Origin: CAZSDU01 sp964605775
GTDB lineage: Bacteria > Bacteroidota > Bacteroidia > Bacteroidales > FEN-979
Assembly (NCBI GenBank): GCA_964605775.1
Contig: CAZSDU010000001.1
Span: 1-64,000 of the forward strand
Length of the DNA stretch: 64,000 bases
Reading direction: 5' to 3'
Shown: in pieces, positions 32,617 through 41,110 of the stretch
How the letters are laid out: every line of letters starts with the position of its first letter
Numbering within the stretch: the stretch's first letter is position 1
Notes under the pieces: model-generated
Told to the model about the DNA's origin: nothing
The model's database searches: none
The model's input: only the letters and a program-made list of their open reading frames with translations
Made by a program: the position numbers and the translations under genes

Positions 32617-33248
32617 TGAAAACATACCTTGAAGAACTTGCCGGGGATATTCGGTTTAAAGAAGGGCTGACAGCCTGCATCAGTTGCGGCACCTGTACTG
32701 CCATCTGTCCGGCTGCACAATTCAGCGACTATGATCCCCGTATGGTCGTGGAAACGGTTCAAAGAAGAGATGAATCCCTGCTCAAACAACTCCTGAAGAG
32801 CGATACAATATGGCGATGTGGCGAATGCCTTTCCTGCAAGACCCGATGCCCCAGGGGAAATACTCCCGGATACATCATTCAATCGCTTCGTGCTTTGTCG
32901 ATCAAAACAGCTTTGTTTGCCGAGTCGGAACAAGGGAAACTGCAATTGTCCATCAAGCGGACCGTGGGAGAACACATGCTCAAGTACGGGTATTGTGTTT
33001 TCATTGATGAAATTGATACCGAAAAATTTCCCGAACAAGGTCCGGTCTGGGAATGGTACCGGGAAAACAGGGTCGCCATGCTTGATCGCCTGGGCGCAAA
33101 TTATCATAAAGCCGGGGCTGGAACACTGAGAACAATTTCCGAACAATCCCTGGCCGATTTAAAGGCAATCTTTTTGGAAACAGGAGCCTTAAGCCGCTTT
33201 GAGTTAATTGAAGACGCCTGCCGGAAAGGAGTGAAGGATGGTCAATAA
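32616..33248 (+). CDS. HdrC-like iron-sulfur protein
   Basis: A 210-residue soluble protein with two ferredoxin-type motifs, C21/C24/C27/C31 and C68/C71/C74/C78, as in HdrC of heterodisulfide reductase. It should carry electrons from HdrA to HdrB. The C-terminal 110 residues are longer than in a minimal HdrC and have no recognised motif. It overlaps the permease stop by one base and the HdrB start by 11 bases, so translation is coupled. Confidence 0.9.
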   Translation: MKTYLEELAGDIRFKEGLTACISCGTCTAICPAAQFSDYDPRMVVETVQRRDESLLKQLLKSDTIWRCGECLSCKTRCPRGNTPGYIIQSLRALSIKTALFAESEQGKLQLSIKRTVGEHMLKYGYCVFIDEIDTEKFPEQGPVWEWYRENRVAMLDRLGANYHKAGAGTLRTISEQSLADLKAIFLETGALSRFELIEDACRKGVKDGQ

Positions 33249-34302
33249 AAGTCAGAAATGGTTATCTTATCAGAAAGAAATTGCCGATGATCATTATTAC
33301 TATGCCCGTTCCTGCATCCGGCAGAATTTTTTTCCCGCCTCCGAAACGGTATTTCTTAAAATTCTGAGAGAAGAACTGGGGAAGGATATTTTTGACGATC
33401 CCGAACAAACTACCTGTACCGGCATTGCCTATCATTCAGGAATTCTTCCTTTCGAGACGACCATGACCGTTGTCGCCCGACAGTTTGCCCTGATGACAGA
33501 AGCGGGATATGAAAATTTTGTTTGTTCCTGCGTCACCTCCTTTGGTATTTACACCGAGATACTGGAAACCTGGAAACACTTCCCGGAAGAAGAACAGAAA
33601 ACAAGAGATGCCCTGTTCAAGGCCACCGGAAAGACCTTCAAAATTCCGGTTAACCTGGTTCATACGAGTGATATCATTTATAAATTCAGGCATCAGATTG
33701 CCGACGTGGCCAAAGTCAGGCTTGTTCATCGCCTCACAGGCGAACCCCTTAAAATCGTGGATCATATCGGCTGTCATTACGCGAAGATTTTTCCCGTGAA
33801 AGGTATTGGCGGAGCTGAATATCCCTATGTTCTTGCCGGTTTAATAGATGCCTGGGGCGGAGCTCAGGTAGATTATCCGGAACGTCGTCATTGCTGCGGA
33901 TTCGGATTCAGGCAATACCTTTTGAAACAGAACCGCGGATATTCCCTGTCGAACTCAAAGCTGAAATTTGAATCCATGCAGGCTTACCATCCCGATATGA
34001 TTCTCGCCAATTGCCCGGGCTGTACTTTTTTCCTCGACCGCTGGCAATATGTCATCAGCGAAACCGAAAATAAAACATACGATACTGATGGTTATGGAAT
34101 TCCAGTCCTGACCTATGAAGAACTGGCCGGACTGGTTTTAGGATACAATCCATGGGATCTTGGTCTGCAACTCCATCAGGTGGATACAGAACCTCTTTTA
34201 CGGAAACTCGGAATAGCATACGATCCTTCAAAAAAATACAGGGGAGCCCAGGGAGAAATCCTGGGACAACCGGAAAAAACCAGCGGTTTAAAAACAGTCT
34301 GA
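33238..34302 (+). CDS. HdrB-like protein with one complete and one degenerate CCG domain
   Basis: A 354-residue protein homologous to HdrB, the disulfide-reducing subunit. The second CCG domain is complete: Cys179, Cys219-Cys220 (HCCGFGF), Cys259 and Cys262 (NCPGC). The first is altered: Cys26, Cys60 in TTCTGIA (one of the paired cysteines replaced by Thr) and Cys96/Cys98. Only one noncubane cluster is therefore certain. Its substrate could be the DsrC trisulfide or a TusA/DsrE persulfide rather than the methanogen heterodisulfide. That is inference from the operon. Confidence 0.87.
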   Translation: MVNKSQKWLSYQKEIADDHYYYARSCIRQNFFPASETVFLKILREELGKDIFDDPEQTTCTGIAYHSGILPFETTMTVVARQFALMTEAGYENFVCSCVTSFGIYTEILETWKHFPEEEQKTRDALFKATGKTFKIPVNLVHTSDIIYKFRHQIADVAKVRLVHRLTGEPLKIVDHIGCHYAKIFPVKGIGGAEYPYVLAGLIDAWGGAQVDYPERRHCCGFGFRQYLLKQNRGYSLSNSKLKFESMQAYHPDMILANCPGCTFFLDRWQYVISETENKTYDTDGYGIPVLTYEELAGLVLGYNPWDLGLQLHQVDTEPLLRKLGIAYDPSKKYRGAQGEILGQPEKTSGLKTV

Positions 34303-34350
34303 GGGAAACATTGAAATGGGGAGGATGGCGGGAGGATAAAAAAATTATCC

Positions 34351-34381
34351 TTGTATTATGAACATTAGTTCATTACTTTTG
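34351..34381 (+). promoter_or_regulatory. Promoter with ATGAAC-N4-GTTCAT operator before the gamma-lyase gene
   Basis: TTG (34351-34353), then ATGAACATTAGTTCAT (34358-34373), a palindrome with a 4-base centre, then TACTTTTG (34374-34381), a match to TAnnTTTG. The spacing of 20 bases between TTG and the -7 box suits the Bacteroidota promoter. The operator sits between the two boxes and abuts the -7 box exactly as at 23826-23849. Confidence 0.7.
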
Positions 34382-34422
34382 TAAACTTAAACCATTTTAC
34401 CATTAACCTAAAATATACTTCT

Positions 34423-35610
34423 ATGAATCATGAGAATGCAGGCTTTAACACAAAGCTGATCCACGCCGGAGAAATCGAAGATCAATTCAATTCCGCCACG
34501 GTACCCATTTACCAGACCTCTACTTTTTCTTTTCACACTGCCGATGAAGGCGCCCGCTGTTTCGCCGGGGAAAGCGACGGATATATTTATACCCGAATCG
34601 GAAATCCTACCATCAACGCCCTGGAACGTCAACTGGCCGTGCTGGAAAACGGTTATGGCGCCATTGCAGTAGGTTCAGGCATGGCAGCTGCCAGCACGAT
34701 TTACCTCGGACTGATGAGCCAGGGGGATCATATTGTGAGCACCGATGCGATTTACGGTCCGGCCCGGGGAATCATGGAAAAACAACTCATCCGTTTCGGA
34801 CTTCAGTCCACCTATATCAACACAACGGATACAGCGACCATTGAAAAGGCCATCCGACCAAATACCAAAGTATTGTACATTGAAACCCCGGCCAACCCGA
34901 CCATGGACATCACTGACCTGGCTGCCTGCGCTGAAATTGCACATAAACACGGAATTATCCTGGTAGTGGACAATACATTTTGCAGCCCCTATCTTCAAAA
35001 TCCACTGGATTTGGGCGCCGATGTCGTATTCCATTCCATGACGAAATTCATCAACGGCCATGCCGACATCGTGGCTGGAATCATCATCACCAAAGAGAAA
35101 ATGTTGTATGATAAACTCCGTAATATGATGATATTACTGGGTTGCAACATGGATCCTCACCAGGCCTATATGGTTCTTCGTGGACTGAAAACCCTGGGTA
35201 TCCGCATTGACAAAGCCCAACAAAACGCGCGTGAAGTGGCCAAGTTCCTTGAGCATCATCCCAAAGTGGCCTGGATCAAATATCCCGGACTTGAATCTCA
35301 TCCTCAATATAAAATCGGTAAAAAACAAATGAAGGGCGATGGTTCCATGATCAGTTTCGGATTGAAGGGTGGTTATGCCGCTGCCAAAGAGATGCTCGAT
35401 AATGTTCATCTGGCTTTGCTGGCCGTATCCCTTGGCGGAGTCGAAACGCTGATCCAGCATCCGGCTTCCATGACCCATGCAAAAGTTTCCCATGAAGATA
35501 AACAAAAAGCAGGTATAACCGATGACCTGATCCGTTTGGCGATCGGTATCGAAGATGTCAGTGATATCATCAACGATCTTGAAAACAGCATGAAAAACAT
35601 CGGAAAATAA
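34423..35610 (+). CDS. Cystathionine gamma-synthase/methionine gamma-lyase family enzyme
   Basis: A 395-residue fold-type I PLP enzyme of the Cys/Met metabolism family: YTRIGNPT, the GSGMAAAS loop, DNTFCSPYLQNPLDLGAD and the PLP lysine in HSMTKFINGHADIVAG. These enzymes cut or form C-S bonds. The methionine gamma-lyase type releases methanethiol and the cystathionine type releases H2S or cysteine. Which one cannot be settled here: the usual YGCT motif of gamma-lyases reads IYGPA. Its promoter carries the operator shared with the DUF134 locus. The peroxiredoxin gene follows. Confidence 0.88.
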   Translation: MNHENAGFNTKLIHAGEIEDQFNSATVPIYQTSTFSFHTADEGARCFAGESDGYIYTRIGNPTINALERQLAVLENGYGAIAVGSGMAAASTIYLGLMSQGDHIVSTDAIYGPARGIMEKQLIRFGLQSTYINTTDTATIEKAIRPNTKVLYIETPANPTMDITDLAACAEIAHKHGIILVVDNTFCSPYLQNPLDLGADVVFHSMTKFINGHADIVAGIIITKEKMLYDKLRNMMILLGCNMDPHQAYMVLRGLKTLGIRIDKAQQNAREVAKFLEHHPKVAWIKYPGLESHPQYKIGKKQMKGDGSMISFGLKGGYAAAKEMLDNVHLALLAVSLGGVETLIQHPASMTHAKVSHEDKQKAGITDDLIRLAIGIEDVSDIINDLENSMKNIGK

Positions 35611-35635
35611 TAACCCATTATTAAAACCAGTAATT

Positions 35636-36325
35636 ATGGAAACAAATCAAGTGATTGCTTTACCCAGAATCGGAGATCCTGCTCCGGAATTCAAGGCTGT
35701 AACCACACAAGGCGACATTAATTTTCCGGCAGATTACAAAGGAAAGTGGGTGATCCTTTTCAGCCATCCGGCTGATTTTACGCCAGTCTGTACTTCGGAA
35801 TTCATGACCTTTGCCTCCATGCAGGGTGATTTCAAAGCCCTGAATTGCGAGCTTGTCGGTTTATCGGTTGACGGTTTATACAGCCACATTGCCTGGCTCC
35901 GCACGATCAAAGAAAAGATCGTTTATAAAGGGATGAAAAACGTGGAAGTTAATTTCCCGCTGATCGAGGATATCACTATGGAAGTGGCCAAAAAGTACGG
36001 GATGATCCAGCCCGGAGAAAGTAACACCAAGGCCGTGAGGGCTGTTTTTTTCATTGATCCCAAAGGAATCATCCGCGCCATGATCTATTATCCCCTTTCG
36101 CTGGGAAGAAACTTTGACGAACTCAAACGCGCCCTGATAGCCATGCAAACGGCTGATAAATTTCAGGTCGCCATGCCCGCCGACTGGCGCCCCGGCGATG
36201 ATGTCATCGTCCCGACTGCAGGTTCCTGCGGTGTTGCAAAAGACCGCATGGAAACCAAAGATCCTGACGTGACGTGTTATGACTGGTTCTTCTGCACAAA
36301 AAAATTAAGCAAGGATAAGATTTAA
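35636..36325 (+). CDS. Peroxiredoxin (Prx6/AhpC-TSA type)
   Basis: A 229-residue thiol peroxidase. The peroxidatic Cys is in FSHPADFTPVCTSEF, with conserved SVDGLYSHIAWL and RAVFFIDPKGIIRAMIYY. The C-terminus has extra cysteines (SCGVAK, VTCYDWFFC), as in the archaeal-type Prx6 proteins with up to three cysteines. It reduces peroxides in the cytoplasm. The gene is 25 bases after the gamma-lyase gene and probably shares its promoter. Confidence 0.93.
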   Translation: METNQVIALPRIGDPAPEFKAVTTQGDINFPADYKGKWVILFSHPADFTPVCTSEFMTFASMQGDFKALNCELVGLSVDGLYSHIAWLRTIKEKIVYKGMKNVEVNFPLIEDITMEVAKKYGMIQPGESNTKAVRAVFFIDPKGIIRAMIYYPLSLGRNFDELKRALIAMQTADKFQVAMPADWRPGDDVIVPTAGSCGVAKDRMETKDPDVTCYDWFFCTKKLSKDKI

Positions 36326-36387
36326 CCTTCTAACCTCAGCTTGGATGGGCCCAGTCACCGTAAAGTGAAAGGAGATATATTAAATCG

Positions 36388-36789
36388 CTACAAGCTTTCT
36401 ATGAGATAAATGATAGATTGGATTTCCTGATCGTATTCTGCTTTTAATTCCTCCGGGAAATCACCATATCCTTTCATTCGTTTTGATTTTGAGTTTTCAA
36501 GGATTGTCCATAGATATGATTTTTTGGCATCCAGTATGCGTTCCATTGATTGTTCCTCGACATTCAGCTCATATTTTTCTAACATCTTTCCCATTGCATT
36601 TCTGATTTCCTCAATGACAGAAAGAATATGAAGCTTACGCTCATCAGGAATCTCATCGGTGTACTGTCTTGTCAAAGGTGGTGGATTGGCCGGGGAAAGC
36701 GCTCCGGCCAATTCATCGATAGATTTTTCCAAAACCCGCATCGTCACCGAGATGGATCTCCGATGCGGGGCGGAAAACTGAACCTTCAT
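36388..36789 (-). CDS. Hypothetical protein of about 133 residues
   Basis: A soluble, helix-rich, charged protein with no cysteine, signal sequence or membrane segment, and no family I recognise. The ATG at 36789 follows the enolase stop by a single base, so it is probably cotranscribed with eno. The longer frame that starts inside eno is not used. The middle (KLHILSVIEEIRNAMGKML) could form a coiled coil. Confidence 0.65.
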   Translation of the reverse strand: MKVQFSAPHRRSISVTMRVLEKSIDELAGALSPANPPPLTRQYTDEIPDERKLHILSVIEEIRNAMGKMLEKYELNVEEQSMERILDAKKSYLWTILENSKSKRMKGYGDFPEELKAEYDQEIQSIIYLIESL

Positions 36790-36790
36790 T

Positions 36791-38071
36791 TTATTTGTTT
36801 TTAAAAGCGGGTAAGCCTGCAAATGTTGAATTCGCGCCCATCTCGTTTTCGATACGCATCAGTTGGTTAAATTTCTCCACCCTTTCTCCCCGACATCCGC
36901 TTCCGGTTTTCAGGTGACCGGCATTCACGGCTACTGTGAGGTCAGAGATGAAGCTATCCACCGTTTCGCCGCTGCGATGGGATACAAAACAGTTATAATT
37001 GTTACGGTAAGCCAATTCTATTGTTTCCAGGGTTTCTGTGACGGTCCCTATCTGGTTCAGTTTGATCAGTACCGAATTGGCCACATGCTGTTTGATTCCT
37101 CTGGCGAGAATAGACTTGTTGGTACAGAAAATGTCATCGCCCACGATTTCGATCTTGTTTCCCAGTGATCTGGTCAGGTTTTCCCATCCCGTCCAGTCGT
37201 TTTCAGCCAAACCATCTTCAAGCAGAACAATGGGATATTGGGCAACCCATTTCTCCCAAAGTTGAATCATTTGATCGCTGCTCACCAGTTTTTGTGAACT
37301 TTTAAAGAATTTATACTGTCCGTCTTCCCACATTTCACTGGCTGCAGGGTCAAGACAGATACTGACGTCCCGGCCTGGATTATAGCCTGCTTTGTGAATG
37401 GCTTCGAGAATCATTTCCACGGCTTCTTCATTGGATTTCAAGTCGGGCGCAAAACCGCCTTCATCTCCTACCCCTGTACTCAGTCCCTTGGATTTCAGCA
37501 CAGATTTCAGGGTGTGAAATACTTCCATTCCCATGCGGATGGATTCGGTAAAAGATTTGGCCCCATGGGGTGCGATCATGAATTCCTGAAAATCAACATT
37601 ATTATCGGCATGTTTACCGCCATTGATGACATTCATGCAGGGGACAGGCAGTACATGCGCATTGGTTCCGCCAAGGTATTGATACAGCGGAAGCCCGGCG
37701 CTTTCGGCTTCAGCTCTTGCATAGGCCATGGAAACCGCCAGAATGGCATTGGCTCCAAGTTTTGACTTATTCTCTGTACCATCCAGTCCGATCATGAAAT
37801 AATCAAGTTCACGCTGGTTGACAAAATATTTTCCAACCAATTCAGGAGCTATGATGGTATTGACGTTTTCCACTGCTTTCAACACCCCCTTGCCGCCATA
37901 ACGGTATTTATCGCCATCACGCAGTTCGCAGGCCTCGCGTTCACCGGTAGATGCTCCGCTGGGAACCATGGCTCGCGCCATGGTGCCGTCTTCTAGGGTC
38001 AGCACTGCTTCAATTGTTGGGTTCCCTCTTGAATCGAGGATTTCGATGGCATTGATTTGTTCTATTTCCAT
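36791..38071 (-). CDS. eno: Enolase
   Basis: Enolase interconverts 2-phosphoglycerate and phosphoenolpyruvate in glycolysis and gluconeogenesis. The 426-residue protein is full length, with AIEILDSRGNPTIEAVL, SGASTGEREA, the Mg-binding EIVGDDIFCTN, the catalytic lysine in VLIKLNQIGTVTET and SHRSGETVDSFISDL. It is cytoplasmic. It lies 11 bases downstream of an antiporter gene and one base upstream of a hypothetical gene. Confidence 0.98.
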   Translation of the reverse strand: MEIEQINAIEILDSRGNPTIEAVLTLEDGTMARAMVPSGASTGEREACELRDGDKYRYGGKGVLKAVENVNTIIAPELVGKYFVNQRELDYFMIGLDGTENKSKLGANAILAVSMAYARAEAESAGLPLYQYLGGTNAHVLPVPCMNVINGGKHADNNVDFQEFMIAPHGAKSFTESIRMGMEVFHTLKSVLKSKGLSTGVGDEGGFAPDLKSNEEAVEMILEAIHKAGYNPGRDVSICLDPAASEMWEDGQYKFFKSSQKLVSSDQMIQLWEKWVAQYPIVLLEDGLAENDWTGWENLTRSLGNKIEIVGDDIFCTNKSILARGIKQHVANSVLIKLNQIGTVTETLETIELAYRNNYNCFVSHRSGETVDSFISDLTVAVNAGHLKTGSGCRGERVEKFNQLMRIENEMGANSTFAGLPAFKNK

Positions 38072-38082
38072 ACTTTTAAATT

Positions 38083-39309
38083 TTATTGTGAGTTAATTTT
38101 ATGCTGCTGAGCATCTGTCAGATCATGGTCAAGTTGCAAAATTTCTTCATCCGTTGAAGGAATTTTCAACAGATGCCTGGGCAGAAATGCAAAATTAGCA
38201 ATAATTGTGGGAATAACTGCACTCCCGATCACCACGGCAACCAGGTAAGAGTACTGATTTTTGGTGATGATACCGTTGGTAAGCCCATAGAGTGCTGAAA
38301 TTGTACCGAAAGTCAGACCCGTTGACATCAGCAGGGTATAGTACCATCTTTCTTTTTTGTCACTTCTGAACAGGCTAACGACGGGGAAAAGTCCCAATAT
38401 TTTTGAAATAACTTTGGAACCGAACAAAATAAGAATCAGAAATGGTGCCGCTATTACCGCAGGTATGGAAACCAGAGCCCCTGCCCTGATGAAATAAATC
38501 GGTGTCAAAAAACCTATCGTCAGGGTACGCAGTCGCCGGATAAAATGATCATCTTTGTTGACCGTTGTGGATAAAACCATTCCTATAATGTAAGCAGGTA
38601 AAACTGCTTCGCTTCCTGCCCAAAGCGCCAGTGATCCCAATAAAAACAAGATGAAAAGGATCCATTTTGTACGGATCGCGGCTGTTTTAAAGGCATAAAG
38701 TTTCATCATATGCTGGGTCATGACAGGAAGGAAAAAAAAGGTCACCAGGCAAATCACAATGAAAATAACTGTTCTGAATGAAAAGGGTGAAAAAATCAAT
38801 CCCAGGGCTATGACAGTGCCAAGGTCGTTCACAAAACAAGCACCAAGAATACCTTTCCCGAATTCGGTTTTATTGAAACCATATTCAAGCATGACGGAAT
38901 AAACAACAGCCATAGAGGTAGTTGAAAGGGCTATACCTACCAATAAACTAGCCCGGTACTCCCAATGAAGAATATATTTTGCTACAGCAGCAGCGCCTAA
39001 AAATGGCATCAGGAATCCCAGTATCCCAATCAGCATCACTTCTTTTCTTTTCGATTTCAACACAGAGGGCTCCAGTTCTGCTCCGGCCAAAAAGGTTAGC
39101 AGAATTGCTCCTGTAGCGGAAATAAACCGAATCCATTCTTCATCGGTTTTCATCACATCTTCGATGAAATACCGTGAACAGATATATCCGGCAAAAGCAC
39201 CCACACAAATTTCAATCAGGGCCATGGAGATTTTCAGCTTATTGGCCAGAACGGTTGCTAAAACGGCAAGGAAAAGCCATAATGTTGCAGTGAAAAATAT
39301 CTCAGTCAT
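38083..39309 (-). CDS. Cation:proton antiporter (CPA2/KefB-like)
   Basis: A 408-residue membrane protein with about 12 helices and the Na/H exchanger fold: MALIEICVGAFAGYI, GAILLTFLAGAELEP, the ALSTTSMAVVYSVMLE block and the second-half ACFVNDLGTVIALGL segment with the antiporter Asn-Asp pair. It should exchange Na+ or K+ for protons. The ATG at 39309 (MTEIFFTATLW) is chosen since an upstream in-frame ATG would lie in the dynamin-like gene. There is no C-terminal TrkA-N domain. Confidence 0.85.
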   Translation of the reverse strand: MTEIFFTATLWLFLAVLATVLANKLKISMALIEICVGAFAGYICSRYFIEDVMKTDEEWIRFISATGAILLTFLAGAELEPSVLKSKRKEVMLIGILGFLMPFLGAAAVAKYILHWEYRASLLVGIALSTTSMAVVYSVMLEYGFNKTEFGKGILGACFVNDLGTVIALGLIFSPFSFRTVIFIVICLVTFFFLPVMTQHMMKLYAFKTAAIRTKWILFILFLLGSLALWAGSEAVLPAYIIGMVLSTTVNKDDHFIRRLRTLTIGFLTPIYFIRAGALVSIPAVIAAPFLILILFGSKVISKILGLFPVVSLFRSDKKERWYYTLLMSTGLTFGTISALYGLTNGIITKNQYSYLVAVVIGSAVIPTIIANFAFLPRHLLKIPSTDEEILQLDHDLTDAQQHKINSQ

Positions 39310-39325
39310 AGAATAAATCGTTGCA

Positions 39326-40288
39326 TTATGTTTGTAATTCTTGAATGATCTTTTGAAGCGTCTCATCCATTTCCAGGAAAGGTTTTTCCGCATCCGCCTT
39401 TGAAGCAATCAGTCGCTCAAGCGTATTTAATTCATCCAGTATCGTTTTTGATGTCGATTGATGATAGCGGTCAATGACCATGAATATTTTTTCCGTCAGC
39501 AATGAAACATGACGTCTAAGGTTTTTCTCGATCTCGTATTCGATCTGTTTTTTAAGATAATTTCTTAATAACGGACGGATGAGGGTCACCGGGATAAAAA
39601 AGAAAAATAAATCGAGATGGGAGTCAAAAATTCTAGAAATTGAAATATCGGGTTGCCCGATGGCCAATGGTGAAACCTGCACAGCATCCCTATGCATATC
39701 CACATGATAAAGGTCGTGGATGAACTTTTTATAGGATTGCTGGAAAGATTTTATAAACAGAGAATAATAGTCCGATTTTTCAAGCAGGAAGGCATCGATC
39801 TGATGAATGGTCTGCAGTTTAGTTTCCGCCACTTTTATTTTAATGTTGCTGATAATCCATTGCTCAAACCAGCGTGTTACCTGGTACAAAACCCCTTTCT
39901 GGCAGGCAAATTGTTGTTCAAAAGAGGTGTTCAACTCAGGGATCAGTCTTTCCTGCATGGGCAGAAGCATCTCCCCAAACTGGATCCGGGTAATTACAGA
40001 AGTTACCGGTAAAACCCCTGCCGGAACGACAGATTCCCCAAGCAGAGAATTGATAAATGAACTTTTCCCGGCTTTAAACTGTCCGACCACAGCGATATCA
40101 ATAAAAGGAGAAGAAACAAAGAGTTCCGACAGTTTCCGGATTTCCACTGATTTTTCAGGAAGATTCAAAAGACGATAACACGAATCAAAGATGTTAATCC
40201 AGAACGGGAAAGGTGATGCTATCAGCGGGTTAACGGAAGAGGTTAATTCGGGCATCTGAATGACTGATTTCATTATCACAGGAGTCAT
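39326..40288 (-). CDS. Internally deleted dynamin-like GTPase
   Basis: A 320-residue protein with a dynamin-type P-loop (VVGQFKAGKSSFINSLLG, residues 67-84) and the switch-I PVTSVIT. Directly after RIQFGE, near residue 106, it runs into the helical C-terminal region. The DxxG and NKxD motifs needed for GTP hydrolysis are missing. Bacterial dynamin-like proteins are usually 550-700 residues, so about 250 residues were lost in frame. It keeps hydrophobic segments (LDLFFFFIPVTLIRPLL) that could touch membranes. It is probably not an active GTPase. Confidence 0.75.
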   Translation of the reverse strand: MTPVIMKSVIQMPELTSSVNPLIASPFPFWINIFDSCYRLLNLPEKSVEIRKLSELFVSSPFIDIAVVGQFKAGKSSFINSLLGESVVPAGVLPVTSVITRIQFGEMLLPMQERLIPELNTSFEQQFACQKGVLYQVTRWFEQWIISNIKIKVAETKLQTIHQIDAFLLEKSDYYSLFIKSFQQSYKKFIHDLYHVDMHRDAVQVSPLAIGQPDISISRIFDSHLDLFFFFIPVTLIRPLLRNYLKKQIEYEIEKNLRRHVSLLTEKIFMVIDRYHQSTSKTILDELNTLERLIASKADAEKPFLEMDETLQKIIQELQT

Positions 40289-40296
40289 CAGTCATT
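40259..40296. promoter_or_regulatory. 10-bp inverted repeat over the dynamin-like gene start
   Basis: AATGACTGAT (40259-40268) pairs with ATCAGTCATT (40287-40296) over an 18-base loop, enclosing the start codon at 40286-40288. On the mRNA it could hide the ribosome-binding site. The following 40297-40579 holds no gene that I can support. Confidence 0.35.
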
Positions 40297-40579
40297 CGCG
40301 ACAATTCAGGGCAGACTCCATTGCCGTTGCAAAAATACATTTTTTTAGAAAACTGAATGCCCGGCCTGAATCTTCTTTCTGTATTTGCTAAAATTATTCT
40401 CCCTTATGGCGCTCAGCCGCAACGCGATCAGTCAGATCAGGTTCATAATGGAATCAGTACTGTAAGAAATATCCGGAGATAAATTGGTCAGAAAGGCACA
40501 ACAAAATTATGGCCGCAAGTTTATCGGGATTTGGTTGTCTAAATATCAAAAACAAATTCTAAACATAAAAAAAAAGACC

Positions 40580-40966
40580 ATGAAAACTTTAAGCAGAATG
40601 CTGTTAACTTTTGCTGCCATGCTATTGATTGCCAATCTGACTTTTTCTCAGAACACAGCAAAAGCACAAGATGTTCAAAAAGCCACTACGACCGTTTCCA
40701 ATACTCAGGGAAAATTCGTGGATGCCAACAAAAATGGGGTTTGCGATAATTTTGAAGCCCGCGGAAAAGCCGTTAAAGGGGCCAACTTTGTAGATAAAAA
40801 CGGCGATGGGGTCTGTGATAACCGAACTGCCATGGGTAAAGGACAGGGAAAAGGAAATGGTTGCGGACAGGGTTACCAGCATCGCCAGGGTTGTGGAAAA
40901 GGCCAGGGTTACGGAAAAGGCCAAGGTTGCGGAAAAGGGAATGGTCCCTGCAGCCGGGGAAAGTAA
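40580..40966 (+). CDS. Secreted Gly/Cys-rich protein with two EF-hand-like calcium loops
   Basis: A 128-residue protein with a signal peptide (LLTFAAMLLIANLTFSQ), then two nearly identical motifs, FVDANKNGVCDNFEARG and FVDKNGDGVCDNRTAMG, that resemble calcium-binding EF-hand loops (D-x-N-x-D/N-G), each with a Cys. The C-terminal third is a GKGQGYGKGQGCGKG-like repeat. It is probably periplasmic or surface-exposed and may bind metal. The ATG at 40580 follows AAAAAGACC. A strong terminator follows it. No named family was recognised. Confidence 0.75.
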   Translation: MKTLSRMLLTFAAMLLIANLTFSQNTAKAQDVQKATTTVSNTQGKFVDANKNGVCDNFEARGKAVKGANFVDKNGDGVCDNRTAMGKGQGKGNGCGQGYQHRQGCGKGQGYGKGQGCGKGNGPCSRGK

Positions 40967-40987
40967 CATCCTGCAACACAAATTTTC

Positions 40988-41019
40988 AAAGCAGTTCCAA
41001 CCCGGAGCTGCTTTTTTTT
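40988..41019 (+). terminator. Intrinsic terminator after the secreted Gly/Cys-rich gene
   Basis: AAAGCAG (40988-40994) pairs with CTGCTTT (41008-41014), extended by TCC/GGA around an AACCC loop with one T-G wobble, and is followed by eight T residues to 41019. Confidence 0.85.
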
Positions 41020-41110
41020 GCCATACAACTAAAAAAACTTAATTTAGCAGGATCACATGATCTGTTTACCAGGGAGAAACCGAAGAAAACAAAGTAAATT
41101 GTTAATTTTC

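Noticed and set aside
34334..34350. GGATAA-AAAAA-TTATCC hairpin as a terminator after HdrB
   Set aside because: Only 6 AT-rich base pairs and no T-run; it lies directly before the next promoter, so termination is not supported.
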